Below, one piece after another: positions 10,353-18,152 of a stretch of 50,169 bases of DNA (the stretch's first letter is position 1; each line of letters opens with the position of its first letter). A model generated the notes under the pieces. That model was not told the DNA's origin and did no database searches. It saw only the letters and a list, made by a program, of their open reading frames with translations. The stretch lies in assembly GCF_029892425.1 (NCBI RefSeq), contig NZ_JARXWB010000046.1, positions 1 to 50,169 of the forward strand. The letters run 5' to 3'. Both the position numbers and the translations under genes were made by a program. This DNA is from Bradyrhizobium sp. BR13661. Lineage in GTDB: Bacteria > Pseudomonadota > Alphaproteobacteria > Rhizobiales > Xanthobacteraceae.

Positions 10353-11051
10353 ATGTCGCTCAAACTCTACGAACTCGTCGGCACCGATGCCGCGCGCCCG
10401 TTCAGCCCCTATTGCTGGCGCACGCGGATGGCGCTGGCGCATAAGGGGCTGACGGCGGAATCGCTGCCCTGGCGCTTCACCGAGAAGAGCGCGATCGCGC
10501 CGCACGGTTCGGAGAAAGTGCCGGTGCTGCTGCATCACGACAAGCCCGTGGTCGATTCCTGGGCGATCGCCAATTACCTCGAAGACAATTTTCCCGACAG
10601 ACCGTCGCTGTTCGGCGGCGAGGGCGGGCGCGCCATGGCACGCCTGATCAATGCGTGGGGCGACATCGCCATCGTCGGCGGCATCTTTCCGCTTGTTATC
10701 GCCGACATCCCGAACAATCTGGCCGAGGTCGATGCCGCCTATTTCCGAAGGTCGCGCGAGGCACGCTTCGGCGGCAAGACGCTGGAAGAGATCATGTCGA
10801 GCCGCGATACCGCCGTCGTCGCATTCCGCAAATCGCTGGAGATCATGCGGCAGACCTTCAAGACGCAGCCCTATCTCGGCGGCGCTGCGCCGAACTATGC
10901 CGACTACATCGTGTTCGGCGGTTTTCAGTGGGCGCGCGTGACCAGCCCCTTCAAGCTGCTTGAGTCCGATGATGCCGTCTACGCCTGGCGCGAAAAGCTG
11001 CTGGATGCGTTCGACGGCATGGCGCGGAAGTCGCCGGGGCATGCGGTGTAA
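10353..11051 (+). CDS. Glutathione S-transferase family protein
   Basis: The 232-residue product starts with KLYELVGTDAARPFSPYCWRT, a thioredoxin-fold N-terminus with a cysteine at the beginning of helix one. KVPVLLHHDKPVVDSWAIANYL contains the cis-proline (VPVL) and the glutathione-binding D-S pair. The all-helical C-terminal domain covers about 85-225. The start is the ATG after the palindromic repeat. It acts in the cytoplasm, probably in detoxification or as a redox enzyme. Substrate unknown; this is one of three GST-fold genes in the window. Confidence 0.85.
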   Translation: MSLKLYELVGTDAARPFSPYCWRTRMALAHKGLTAESLPWRFTEKSAIAPHGSEKVPVLLHHDKPVVDSWAIANYLEDNFPDRPSLFGGEGGRAMARLINAWGDIAIVGGIFPLVIADIPNNLAEVDAAYFRRSREARFGGKTLEEIMSSRDTAVVAFRKSLEIMRQTFKTQPYLGGAAPNYADYIVFGGFQWARVTSPFKLLESDDAVYAWREKLLDAFDGMARKSPGHAV

Positions 11052-11069
11052 TTGTCGCGCACACTCTCT

Positions 11070-11210
11070 CCTCGATGTCGTCCCGGCGAAGGCCGGGACC
11101 CATACCGCGTGATCTGTCGGACGTGATCGGTAGGAGTACCGAACGGTGAGTCCTCGCCAAACCTCTGCCTGTGGTTATGGATCCCGGCCTTCGCCGGGAC
11201 GACACCGAGG
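11070..11210. repeat. Intergenic palindrome with GTCGTCCCGGCGAAGGCCGGG arms
   Basis: The outer arms CCTCGATGTCGTCCCGG (11070) and CCGGGACGACACCGAGG (ending 11210) are inverted copies with one mismatch. Inner GCGAAGGCCGGGA and TCCCGGCCTTCGC also pair. The central 70 bases are unpaired. It separates the convergent GST and CWC genes and may end transcription from both sides. Confidence 0.8.
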
Positions 11211-11230
11211 ATGTGGTCGTCCTCTCGCAT

Positions 11231-11440
11231 CTATCTAGCAGCGCTCGCCTCCGCCGCCGCCTTCCGCAAACAGTCCCGGCACAGGCAATCCTCGCCCTTG
11301 AGCGGCATCGGCAGCTTGGCCGTCTCCTCCGCGCACCAACAATTGCCCGACACATCGCAGCCGAACTCGGTGCCGCAGCGGGAGCAGTTAAGGCGGCGCG
11401 GGACCAGTTGCGGAATCGTGATTTCTTTCGGATTTGTCAT
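11231..11440 (-). CDS. Cysteine-rich CWC family protein
   Basis: The 69-residue product has CSRCGTEFGCDVSGNCWC followed by GEDCLCRDC. This is the cysteine pattern, with the diagnostic C-W-C, of the CWC family (Pfam Cys_rich_CWC). It is probably a small metal-binding cytoplasmic protein of unknown role. It is convergent with the GST gene and divergent from the DUF1800 gene. Confidence 0.85.
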   Translation of the reverse strand: MTNPKEITIPQLVPRRLNCSRCGTEFGCDVSGNCWCAEETAKLPMPLKGEDCLCRDCLRKAAAEASAAR

Positions 11441-11555
11441 GATTTACGTCGAAGCTTCGCCGTCATTTTCATGTCGGGTTCATCTCTCGTCACGGTATAT
11501 TAGGCGCCGCGCTGAGGCTCGGAAAGCTGTTCATGACGGCGCGGAGGACAAATCG

Positions 11556-13133
11556 ATGGCCCGCGATTCGCAAGCCGCTCTCGTCGCGCTCAACCGTTTC
11601 GGCTTCGGCCCCCGTGGCGGCGCATCCGGCGATCTCGTCAATGCGGCCTCCGATCCCCGCGGATTCGTGAAGGCGGAGCTGGCGCGCCCCTCGGGTGTGC
11701 TGCTGGAGGCGCCCGGCCTGCAATCGACGCCGCAGCTCGGACAGGCCGTGTTCGCCTATCAGGACCAGGTCAAGCAGGCGCGCGAGGCGGCCAAGGAAAC
11801 AGCCAAGGCCGCCACGCCGACCGAGGCGCCGGCGCCGCAGTCGCCCGCTGATCCGAAGCCCGACAACCAGTTGCGGCGCAATCTCTCGCTCAACACGGTC
11901 GCGAGCGAGATCGCCGGTCAGCAGATGGCTGACGCGAAGCAGGCCGACACCGCGATGAAGCCTGACGGTGCGCAAGCCAATGCTGCCGCGCCGGCTGCTG
12001 CCAAACCGGCGCAGCCGCTCAACGTGATCCAGAAAACGTTTCGTGCCGAGGCGCTGGCACGGCTGCAGCGCGCGATGCTGGTCGATTGCGGCTTCACCGA
12101 GCGCCTCGTGGTGTTCTGGTCGAACCATTTCTGCATCTCCGCGAGCAAGGGCGAGCTGGCGCGGATGTGGGCCGGCGCGTTCGAGCGCGAAGCGATCCGC
12201 CCGCATGTGCTCGGGCGCTTCGCCGATATGCTGAGGGCGGTCGAGCAGCATCCGGCGATGCTGTTCTTCCTCGACAACCAGCAATCGCTCGGACCGGATT
12301 CGCGCGCGGGCCAGAACCGCAAGCGCGGACTGAACGAAAATCTCGCGCGCGAGATCATGGAGCTGCATACGCTGGGCGTCGGCGGCGGTTACACGCAGGA
12401 GGATGTCACCTCGCTCGCGCGCATCATCACCGGCTGGACCTTTGCCGGCCGGCAGGGGCAGTTAGGGGCGCCCGGCTCCTTCGTGTTCAACGCCAATGCG
12501 CATCAGCCCGGGCCGCAACAACTGCTCGGCAAGACCTACGAGCCAAACGGCCTTGCGCAGGGCGAGGCCGCGCTCGCCGACATCGCGCGTCATCCCTCGA
12601 CCGCGAATTTCATCGCCACCAAATTTATCAGGCACTTCGTCGCCGACGATCCGCCGCCGGCGCTGGTGGCGCGGCTCCGCGACGTCTTCGTCAAGACCGA
12701 CGGCGACCTCAAGGCGCTTGCGACGGCGCTCGTCGATTCCGACGAGGCGTGGAAGGCGCCGCTGACCAAGATGCGCTCGCCTTACGATTTCCTGGTCGCG
12801 AGCGGCCGGCTGCTCGCGCGCGTGCCGGAGGATCCCGGCGGATATCTCGGCAATCTGAACCTGCTCGGCCAGCCGCTGTGGACACCGGCCGGCCCCAACG
12901 GCTTTCCCGACACGGCTGCGGCCTGGGCCGCGCCCGAGGGCATGAAGCTGCGGCTCGACATCGCTTCGCAGATGGGGGCGCGGCTCGGGCCCAACATCGA
13001 TCCGCTCGACCTCCTGGAATTCGCAGCTGCGGACGCGGCCTCGGTCGAAACGCGCAAAACCATCGAGCGTGCGGAATCGCGCCAGCAGGCGCTGGCGCTG
13101 CTCTTGATGTCGCCGGAACTGCAGAGGAGATGA
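11556..13133 (+). CDS. DUF1800 family protein
   Basis: The product is 525 residues. The start is the ATG giving MARDSQAALVALNRFGFGPRGG, with GGAGGA nine bases upstream; the frame stays open much further upstream but without coding character. The family opens with this helix and the fingerprint NRxGFGP. Later landmarks are FWSNHFCIS, NENLAREIMELHTLGVGGGYTQ and ARIITGWTF, all typical of DUF1800. A low-complexity Ala/Gln/Pro/Lys insertion occupies about residues 75-155. The next gene overlaps by four bases and belongs to DUF1501. These two families are regularly found as a pair in many phyla, probably forming one exported or envelope function that is still undefined. Confidence 0.9.
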   Translation: MARDSQAALVALNRFGFGPRGGASGDLVNAASDPRGFVKAELARPSGVLLEAPGLQSTPQLGQAVFAYQDQVKQAREAAKETAKAATPTEAPAPQSPADPKPDNQLRRNLSLNTVASEIAGQQMADAKQADTAMKPDGAQANAAAPAAAKPAQPLNVIQKTFRAEALARLQRAMLVDCGFTERLVVFWSNHFCISASKGELARMWAGAFEREAIRPHVLGRFADMLRAVEQHPAMLFFLDNQQSLGPDSRAGQNRKRGLNENLAREIMELHTLGVGGGYTQEDVTSLARIITGWTFAGRQGQLGAPGSFVFNANAHQPGPQQLLGKTYEPNGLAQGEAALADIARHPSTANFIATKFIRHFVADDPPPALVARLRDVFVKTDGDLKALATALVDSDEAWKAPLTKMRSPYDFLVASGRLLARVPEDPGGYLGNLNLLGQPLWTPAGPNGFPDTAAAWAAPEGMKLRLDIASQMGARLGPNIDPLDLLEFAAADAASVETRKTIERAESRQQALALLLMSPELQRR

Positions 13134-14353
13134 TCATGATCGACTGCGTCGAAAACCGGCTTCTCACCTCGCGCCGCGGCCTGCTGCTCGGCGGCGCCGC
13201 CTTTGCGGCCTGGGCTTATTTGCCGAAATTCGCGCGCGCCGCCGACGGACGCGACCCGCGGCTGGTCGTCGTGATCCTGCGCGGCGCGCTCGATGGGCTC
13301 GCTACCGTCGCGCCGATCGGCGATCCTGACTATGCCGGCCTGCACGGTTCGATCGCGCTCACCGCGGATGGCGCGCATCCCGCGTTGATGCTCGACAGCT
13401 TCTTCGGTCTGCATCCGTCGATGCCGGAATTCGCGCGGATGTACCGCGCCCAGCATGCCGCCGTGATCCACGCCGTCTCGACGCCTTATCGCGATCGTTC
13501 GCATTTCGACGGCCAGGACGTGCTCGAAAGCGGCTATGCCGGCCCGGGCCGCGTGCAATCCGGCTGGCTCAACCGCGCGCTCGAAGCGCTGCCGCGCGGC
13601 GAGCGCGTGTCGAGCGGTCTTGCGATCGGCCCCACCACGCCGCTGGTGTTGCGCGGCAATGCGCCCACCGTCGGCTGGGCGCCGGTCGCGCTGCCGCAGG
13701 CCGATGACGACACTGCGATGCGCCTCGTCGATCTCTACCGTCATCGCGATCCCGCGCTGGCGTCGGCGCTGACGCAGGGCCTGCAGCTGGAGAAGGCTGC
13801 GAGTGGCGACGACATGAAACCGAAGCCCGGCAATCAGGTGGCGCAGATGCGCCAGGTCGCGCGCGGCGCCGCGAAACTGATGGCCGCCGATGACGGTCCG
13901 CGCATCGCCGCGCTCGCTTTCGACGGCTGGGACACGCATGCCAATGAAGGCGGTCCGGTCGGGCGGCTCGCCTTCCTGCTCGGCGGTCTCGACGGCGCGC
14001 TGGCCGAATTCGAAAGTGGTTTGGGCGAGCGCTGGCGCGACACCGTCGTCGTGGTCGCCACCGAGTTCGGCCGCACCGCGCGCATCAACGGCACCGATGG
14101 CACCGACCATGGCACCGGCACCATCGCGCTGCTGGCCGGCGGCGCCGTGAAGGGCGGTCGCGTCATCTCCGACTGGCCCGGCCTCAAGCTCGCCAACCTC
14201 TTTGAGGCCCGCGACCTCAAGCCCACCACGGACCTGCGCTCGGTGATCAAGGGCGTGCTGCAGGGCCAGTTCGGCCTCTCGGACCAGGTGCTGGCGCAGA
14301 CGGTGTTTCCGGATAGCGCCAGCGCAAGGCCAATGAAGGGGCTGGTTGCCTAA
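13130..14353 (+). CDS. DUF1501 family protein with Tat-type signal
   Basis: The product is about 407 residues. The start ATG overlaps the DUF1800 stop (ATGA); a second ATG lies two codons on. The N-terminus has a twin-arginine motif, SRRGLLLGGAAFAAWA, and a cleavage-like ARAADG, so export by the Tat pathway is likely. Family landmarks are VVILRGALDGLATVAPIGD, YRDRSHFDGQDVLESG, FDGWDTHANEGG, VVVATEFGRTARING and TDHGTGTIALLAGG. The last three resemble the metal-binding alkaline-phosphatase/sulfatase fold. It is translationally coupled to the DUF1800 gene. Confidence 0.9.
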   Translation: MIMIDCVENRLLTSRRGLLLGGAAFAAWAYLPKFARAADGRDPRLVVVILRGALDGLATVAPIGDPDYAGLHGSIALTADGAHPALMLDSFFGLHPSMPEFARMYRAQHAAVIHAVSTPYRDRSHFDGQDVLESGYAGPGRVQSGWLNRALEALPRGERVSSGLAIGPTTPLVLRGNAPTVGWAPVALPQADDDTAMRLVDLYRHRDPALASALTQGLQLEKAASGDDMKPKPGNQVAQMRQVARGAAKLMAADDGPRIAALAFDGWDTHANEGGPVGRLAFLLGGLDGALAEFESGLGERWRDTVVVVATEFGRTARINGTDGTDHGTGTIALLAGGAVKGGRVISDWPGLKLANLFEARDLKPTTDLRSVIKGVLQGQFGLSDQVLAQTVFPDSASARPMKGLVA

Positions 14354-14361
14354 TCCGGAGC

Positions 14362-14489
14362 CGTCATTCCGGGGCGCGCGTAAGCGCGAACTATGGTGCG
14401 CAATTGCGCACCTGAGAATCCATCCCTCGATACGTTCCGCTGCAAAACGGATTGCGGGCCCGCGCCTTGCGGTGCGTCCCGGAATGACG
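14362..14489. repeat. Intergenic palindrome with GTCATTCCGGGGC arms
   Basis: CGTCATTCCGGGGCGC at 14362 and GCGTCCCGGAATGACG ending at 14489 form the outer arms. Inner segments TGGTGCGCAATTGCGCACC form a second perfect hairpin. It follows the DUF1501 gene and precedes the monooxygenase gene on the same strand. Confidence 0.75.
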
Positions 14490-14523
14490 ACATGATGAGC
14501 CGAACACGAGGAGATCACCCCCA

Positions 14524-14847
14524 ATGTACATCGCCATGAACCGCTTCCGCGTCGCCAAGGGCTCCGAGTCCGCCTTCGAGCAGGTCTGGGCGTCGCGCGA
14601 CACGCATCTCGACAAGGTGCCGGGATTCATCGAATTTCATCTGCTGCGCGGTCCGGAGCTTGAGGACCACACGCTTTACGCCTCACATACCGTGTGGGCC
14701 AATCACGCCGCGTTCGAGGCCTGGACCAAGTCGGAGGCGTTCCGCGCGGCACATGCCCGCGCCGGCGACAACAAGCCGCTCTATCTCGGCCATCCCCAGT
14801 TCGAAGGCTTTGAGGTGATGCAGACAGTCGGGCGCGGCGCCAAGTAA
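14524..14847 (+). CDS. Antibiotic biosynthesis monooxygenase (ABM/IsdG-like) protein
   Basis: The product is 107 residues, one ferredoxin-like alpha/beta domain of the dimeric ABM superfamily. MYIAMNRFRVAKGSESAFEQVW is the first strand and helix; N6 and the later W and H residues (FHLLRG, SHTVWANHAAFEAW) are at the places used for haem binding in IsdG-type haem-degrading enzymes. Bradyrhizobium has two such enzymes, HmuQ and HmuD, and this protein resembles them, but no haem-uptake genes are adjacent. I therefore leave the symbol open. Alternatives are other ABM-fold oxygenases. Confidence 0.75.
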   Translation: MYIAMNRFRVAKGSESAFEQVWASRDTHLDKVPGFIEFHLLRGPELEDHTLYASHTVWANHAAFEAWTKSEAFRAAHARAGDNKPLYLGHPQFEGFEVMQTVGRGAK

Positions 14848-14861
14848 CCGCGTCTTCGACC

Positions 14862-15803
14862 TCATCCCAGCGTGATCTTGTCGATCTCCGCCATCTCCTC
14901 GGCCGTGAGCTGCCAGGCGATCGCCTTGACGTTCTGCTCGACCTGCTCGGTGCGGGTCGCGCCGGCGATCACGCTCGACACCTGCGGACGCGCGGCGAGC
15001 CAGGAGAAGGCGAGCTCGAGCATCGAATGGCCGCGCGATGTCGCGAAGGCCTGCAGCTTCTCGACGATGTCCTCGTTGCGCGGCGTGACGTAGCGGTCGC
15101 GCAGCCGCGGTGTCTGGCCGAAGCGCGTATCGCCAGGCGCGGCCTCGCCCTTCCTGTACTTGCCGGTCAAAAGTCCGCTTGCGAGCGGGAAGAACGGCAG
15201 CAGGCCGAGCTTGTATTCCGTTGCTGCCGGCAGCAGGTCCTTCTCGATGTCGCGCACGACGAGGGAATATTCGTCCTGGCAGGAGACGAAGCGGCTGACA
15301 TTCATCGCGCGTGCGACATATTCCGCCTCGGCGATCCGCCAGGCCGGAAAGTTCGAATTGCCGATGTAGCGCACCTTGCCCTGCCGGACGAGATCGTCCA
15401 GCGCGCGCAGGCTCTCCTCGATCGGCGTCAGCGGGTCGTAATCGTGCTGCTGGTAGAGATCGATGTAGTCGGTCTTCAGCCGCTTCAGGCTCGCTTCCAC
15501 CGCGTCCATGATGTAGCGGCGCGAGGCGCCCTGCTTGGTTCCGTCCTCGGTCATTGGTTTCGAGTATTTCGTCGCCAGCACGATGTCCTTGCGGCGGTCC
15601 CCCAGCACGGCGCCGAGCACGTTTTCCGAGCCGCCTCTGTTCGAGTAAATGTCGGCGGTGTCGAACAGCGTGATGCCGAGATCGAGCGCGCGGTGGATCA
15701 CCTTGCGCGAGGCTTCGAGGTCGATGCGCTGGCCGAAATTGTTGCAGCCGAGCCCGACCGCGGACACGCGCAGGCCGGAGCCGCCGAGATTACGAATTTC
15801 CAT
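14862..15803 (-). CDS. Aldo/keto reductase
   Basis: The product is 313 residues, a TIM-barrel NADPH-dependent oxidoreductase of the KCNAB/YghZ-like branch. The catalytic tetrad is visible: D and Y in FDTADIYSN, K in LATKYSKP, H in LYQQHDYDP. The C-terminal SSVIAGATRTEQVEQN binds the cofactor's phosphate. The start is ATG 15803 (MEIRNLGGSGLRVS) with AGGA nine bases upstream; a TTG five codons earlier is possible. It is convergent with the monooxygenase gene, 14 bases apart. Substrate unknown. Confidence 0.92.
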   Translation of the reverse strand: MEIRNLGGSGLRVSAVGLGCNNFGQRIDLEASRKVIHRALDLGITLFDTADIYSNRGGSENVLGAVLGDRRKDIVLATKYSKPMTEDGTKQGASRRYIMDAVEASLKRLKTDYIDLYQQHDYDPLTPIEESLRALDDLVRQGKVRYIGNSNFPAWRIAEAEYVARAMNVSRFVSCQDEYSLVVRDIEKDLLPAATEYKLGLLPFFPLASGLLTGKYRKGEAAPGDTRFGQTPRLRDRYVTPRNEDIVEKLQAFATSRGHSMLELAFSWLAARPQVSSVIAGATRTEQVEQNVKAIAWQLTAEEMAEIDKITLG

Positions 15804-15905
15804 GGGAGATCCTGTCAAAGAAAGCAGACGGCCATTGTGACCGCAGTGCGACGCAGCGGCAAGCGCCTGCCTGCGTTGCAGCCATGCTGCCGAAGACTTG
15901 CGCGC

Positions 15906-15950
15906 AAAAAAATGCGGCCCCTGTCAGACGCGGCGACTGACGGGGACCGC
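15906..15950 (-). terminator. Intrinsic terminator on the minus strand
   Basis: Read on the minus strand, GCGGTCCCCGTCAG and CTGACAGGGGCCGC form a 14-pair stem (15914-15950, one bulge) around a 9-base loop. It is followed directly by A and seven Ts (15906-15912). It can end the GNAT transcript from 16068, or a small RNA encoded between them. Confidence 0.75.
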
Positions 15951-16067
15951 TTGGGGCGCTTGATCGGTGACGGGGGGCCTGATCAGACGCACGTGCAAGA
16001 TAGTCCCGGTGTGTTACGCGCCGGTGACATCAAGAGTTATCCACAGGGCATCCGGCCCCGCGGGCCG
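15951..16067 (-). ncRNA. Possible 3' UTR-derived or independent small RNA
   Basis: Between the GNAT stop and the strong terminator are about 117 bases without a reading frame. They contain further pairing segments such as CACCGG/CCGGTG-type arms and GTCACCG. Such a leader ending in a perfect intrinsic terminator is the usual layout of a trans-acting small RNA, but a long 3' untranslated tail of the GNAT gene explains it equally well. A TTATCCACA (DnaA box) at 16037-16045 lies inside it. Confidence 0.25.
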
Positions 16068-16523
16068 TCAGAAGATCTTGCGATAGACGATGAAGCCGGA
16101 GCGCTCCGCGACCTTGTCGTACAGGCTCTGCGCCGTGGTGTTGGTCTCATGCGTCTGCCAGTAGACCCGCGGCGAGCCCGCGAGTTTCGCACGTTCATAC
16201 ACGCCATGGATCAGCGCCGAGCCGACGCCCTTGCCGCGTGCGGCCTCGTTCGTGAACAGGTCCTGCAGATAGCACGACGGCTCGATCGCGGTGGTGCTGC
16301 GATGGAACAAATAGTGCGTGAGCCCGAGCAGCTTGCCATCGCTCTCGGCGACCAGCGCATGCACCGGTTCATAGGCATCGAAGAAGCGCTGCCACGTCAT
16401 TTCAGTGATCTCGGGCGCGAGCGCGGTCGGACCGGAGCGGCCGTAGAAGGCGTTGTAGCCGTCCCACAGCGGCAGCCATTGATCGTAGTCCTGCCGGGTG
16501 ACGGGGCGAATGGTGAGCGACAT
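16068..16523 (-). CDS. GNAT-family N-acetyltransferase
   Basis: The product is 151 residues if started at the ATG giving MSLTIRPVTRQDYDQW, the usual GNAT opening; a further ATG lies 12 codons upstream but overlaps sequence of unlikely composition. The acetyl-CoA-binding motif A reads LQDLFTNEAARGKGVGSALI, with R-x2-G-x-G/A. The last strand contains QTHETNTTAQSLYDKVAE then GFIVYRK, the family's C-terminal signature. It acts in the cytoplasm on an unknown amine substrate. It is followed by the minus-strand terminator at 15906-15950. Confidence 0.85.
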   Translation of the reverse strand: MSLTIRPVTRQDYDQWLPLWDGYNAFYGRSGPTALAPEITEMTWQRFFDAYEPVHALVAESDGKLLGLTHYLFHRSTTAIEPSCYLQDLFTNEAARGKGVGSALIHGVYERAKLAGSPRVYWQTHETNTTAQSLYDKVAERSGFIVYRKIF

Positions 16524-16606
16524 CTGGGAAATCCGCGGGTCGAAGTACCGATGAGGCATCCTTCATACGGGATGATCGCGGTGCGGATCAATCGTGCCGT
16601 CGCGCA

Positions 16607-17413
16607 TCACTCCGCGACGCGCAAGTGGCGGATCAGCTTCCGCGCCGTGGGATCGCGCAGCGAGCGATAATAGTCGGCGCGATCAGGCGCGTCGGTGTGG
16701 CGCACGAGGTCGGTCACCGGCGTGGTGCTCAGCATGCGGCCGCCGTCGGGCAATGCGGTGCAGACGAAACGCAGCACCTCGCCGTTGCGCAAGGCGATAT
16801 TGATCGGTGTGGCATCGCCGATCCGAACCATCTCCATGCGCTGCGCGATGAACAGGCCCAGCTCATCCTCCGGCAGATCGAAGGCGTCGGTATCGCGGCC
16901 GTGATACATCAGCGCGATGAACGGCGGCTTGTCGTCGGCCTTTTCGTCCGGCAGCGCGAAATAGTCGCGGAAGGCGCGGTTGATGAACTCGGCCCGCGTC
17001 TCGGCATCGAGCAGCACGATGCCGATATCGACCTCGTCGAGTGCCGCCGACAGCCGTACGGCAAGGGCGTGGCTCTGGCGCTCGGCCGCAAAGTTGTCGA
17101 GCAGCCGCTGGCGTATGAGGCCGGTGATGCCTGCGGTGCCGAACGCCGTCACGGCGAGGAGCCCGACCAGATCGGCGGCGGCATGGAACGGCATGGCACG
17201 GTGGCCGAAGAAGAACAGCGCTGCACCCGCCACGGCGATGGCTGCGCTGGTCATGGCGGAGGCGAAGCCCGACAGCGCGCCGGCAATCGCGACGACACAG
17301 ACGAACAATGGCGCTGGCGAGGGAAGGGGAGCGAAGCGATCGAGCAGGATTAACAGCAGCGCGATCGCTGCAGTCAGCAAGGGACCTGAGATGGCACGCC
17401 ATCCGAACCGCAT
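16607..17413 (-). CDS. Membrane protein with PAS domain, no output domain
   Basis: The 268-residue product has a hydrophobic N-terminal half with about four spans (residues 9-25, 36-65, 78-98), like the DUF4118/KdpD-type membrane module. It is followed by a linker and a PAS domain (about 125-235; LDEVDIGIVLLDAETRAEFINRAF is the PAS signature). No histidine kinase, GGDEF or other output domain follows, and the protein ends shortly after the PAS fold. It may modulate a separate partner or be a truncated kinase. It stands alone between a GNAT gene and a small membrane gene. Confidence 0.75.
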   Translation of the reverse strand: MRFGWRAISGPLLTAAIALLLILLDRFAPLPSPAPLFVCVVAIAGALSGFASAMTSAAIAVAGAALFFFGHRAMPFHAAADLVGLLAVTAFGTAGITGLIRQRLLDNFAAERQSHALAVRLSAALDEVDIGIVLLDAETRAEFINRAFRDYFALPDEKADDKPPFIALMYHGRDTDAFDLPEDELGLFIAQRMEMVRIGDATPINIALRNGEVLRFVCTALPDGGRMLSTTPVTDLVRHTDAPDRADYYRSLRDPTARKLIRHLRVAE

Positions 17414-17542
17414 GGGCCTCGCTCATTCCTCCCTGAACGAGATAAGGCCGTCAGACTGACCGATGGTTGTGCGAGCGCAAGGCGATTTCGCACGGCGCGC
17501 TTAAGCGGCGCTTGCGGGCCTGCCCAAAGCTTTCAGATGATT

Positions 17543-17746
17543 TTAGACCAAATGCGTGTGTTCGACGCGCTGTTGCCAAGTCTGTTTATTCGAAGTCGGC
17601 TTATTCGAAATCGGCTCATTCCAGGTCGGCGCATTCCATGTCGACGTCCCCGGGCTCTTGCGGGTGCCGACGAAAATCAACAGCGATGCCGCGACCAGAA
17701 TGGCCGCAGTCAATGTGATTGCAACGATGAACACTGGCGATTTCAT
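17543..17746 (-). CDS. Small single-span membrane protein with pentapeptide repeats
   Basis: The 67-residue product has one N-terminal membrane span (about 4-27: VFIVAITLTAAILVAASLLIF) and a polar tail. The tail is built of five-residue units: TWNAP, TWNEP, ISNKP, TSNKQ, TW. They derive from a 15-base tandem repeat at about 17578-17642. The start ATG has GGGA eight bases upstream. The tail probably lies outside the membrane on the opposite side from the N-terminus. Function unknown. Confidence 0.6.
   Translation of the reverse strand: MKSPVFIVAITLTAAILVAASLLIFVGTRKSPGTSTWNAPTWNEPISNKPTSNKQTWQQRVEHTHLV
17578..17642. repeat. 15-base tandem repeat, about four copies
   Basis: Units of the form GTCGGCTTATTCGAA recur every 15 bases with one to four differences: GTCTGTTTATTCGAA, GTCGGCTTATTCGAA, ATCGGCTCATTCCAG, GTCGGCGCATTCCAT. 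Because the period is a multiple of three, the repeat adds whole pentapeptides to the small membrane protein encoded on the minus strand. Confidence 0.75.
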
Positions 17747-17819
17747 CGATGTCCCGTCGCGATGCCATCAGGCGCGGGGCCGCGCGGCACCTTGAAGGCC
17801 AGTCAGGATGAAACGGGGA

Positions 17820-17996
17820 TCAGACCGGCAGGCCCATCGCCATGGTTGCCTTGGTCGACAGCACTGTGAGGGTGACGATCAGGCACAGCGAGATGGCGGC
17901 GACGGCGAGCGAAGCCGCGACCGCGTTGGTCAGCCGGGAAGACGAGACCGTATCGGTATGGCCCTGAAAGCCGACCGCGCCGGACGCCCGAATCAT
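17820..17996 (-). CDS. Small membrane protein
   Basis: The product is 58 residues. The start is the ATG giving MIRASGAVGFQGHTDTVS, preceded by GAAGGA nine bases upstream. One membrane span follows (about 26-48: AVAASLAVAAISLCLIVTLTVL). Small single-span proteins of this kind are common next to other short membrane genes in Bradyrhizobium; function unknown. It lies 73 bases upstream of the pentapeptide-repeat gene on the same strand. Confidence 0.55.
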   Translation of the reverse strand: MIRASGAVGFQGHTDTVSSSRLTNAVAASLAVAAISLCLIVTLTVLSTKATMAMGLPV

Positions 17997-18152
17997 GGGT
18001 CTAAATCCTTCAACGTGCGAGCGAATCACCCGCGACGCCTGACAACTTCACAATTTCAACCGGCAATATTGCGGCGGCGATTGCACCGAACATGGCGGGA
18101 TTGGGGCAAAGGTTAACGCAACCCCCGCTATTTCTTAACGGTGCACCTGATT

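Noticed and set aside
12086..14353. A 755-codon plus-strand frame spanning DUF1800 and DUF1501
   Set aside because: Its first two thirds are Arg-rich shadow sequence. Only the DUF1501 part is natural and has its own start at 13130.
14524..14847. Assignment as HmuQ or HmuD
   Set aside because: The family matches, but no haem-uptake genes or iron-responsive box were seen, so the specific symbol is not supported.
16037..16045. TTATCCACA as part of a replication origin
   Set aside because: It is a single DnaA box without clustered boxes, AT-rich unwinding region or origin-linked genes.
15027..16670. A 547-codon plus-strand frame opposite the aldo/keto reductase and GNAT genes
   Set aside because: It crosses two convincing genes and a terminator on the other strand and has no recognisable motif.
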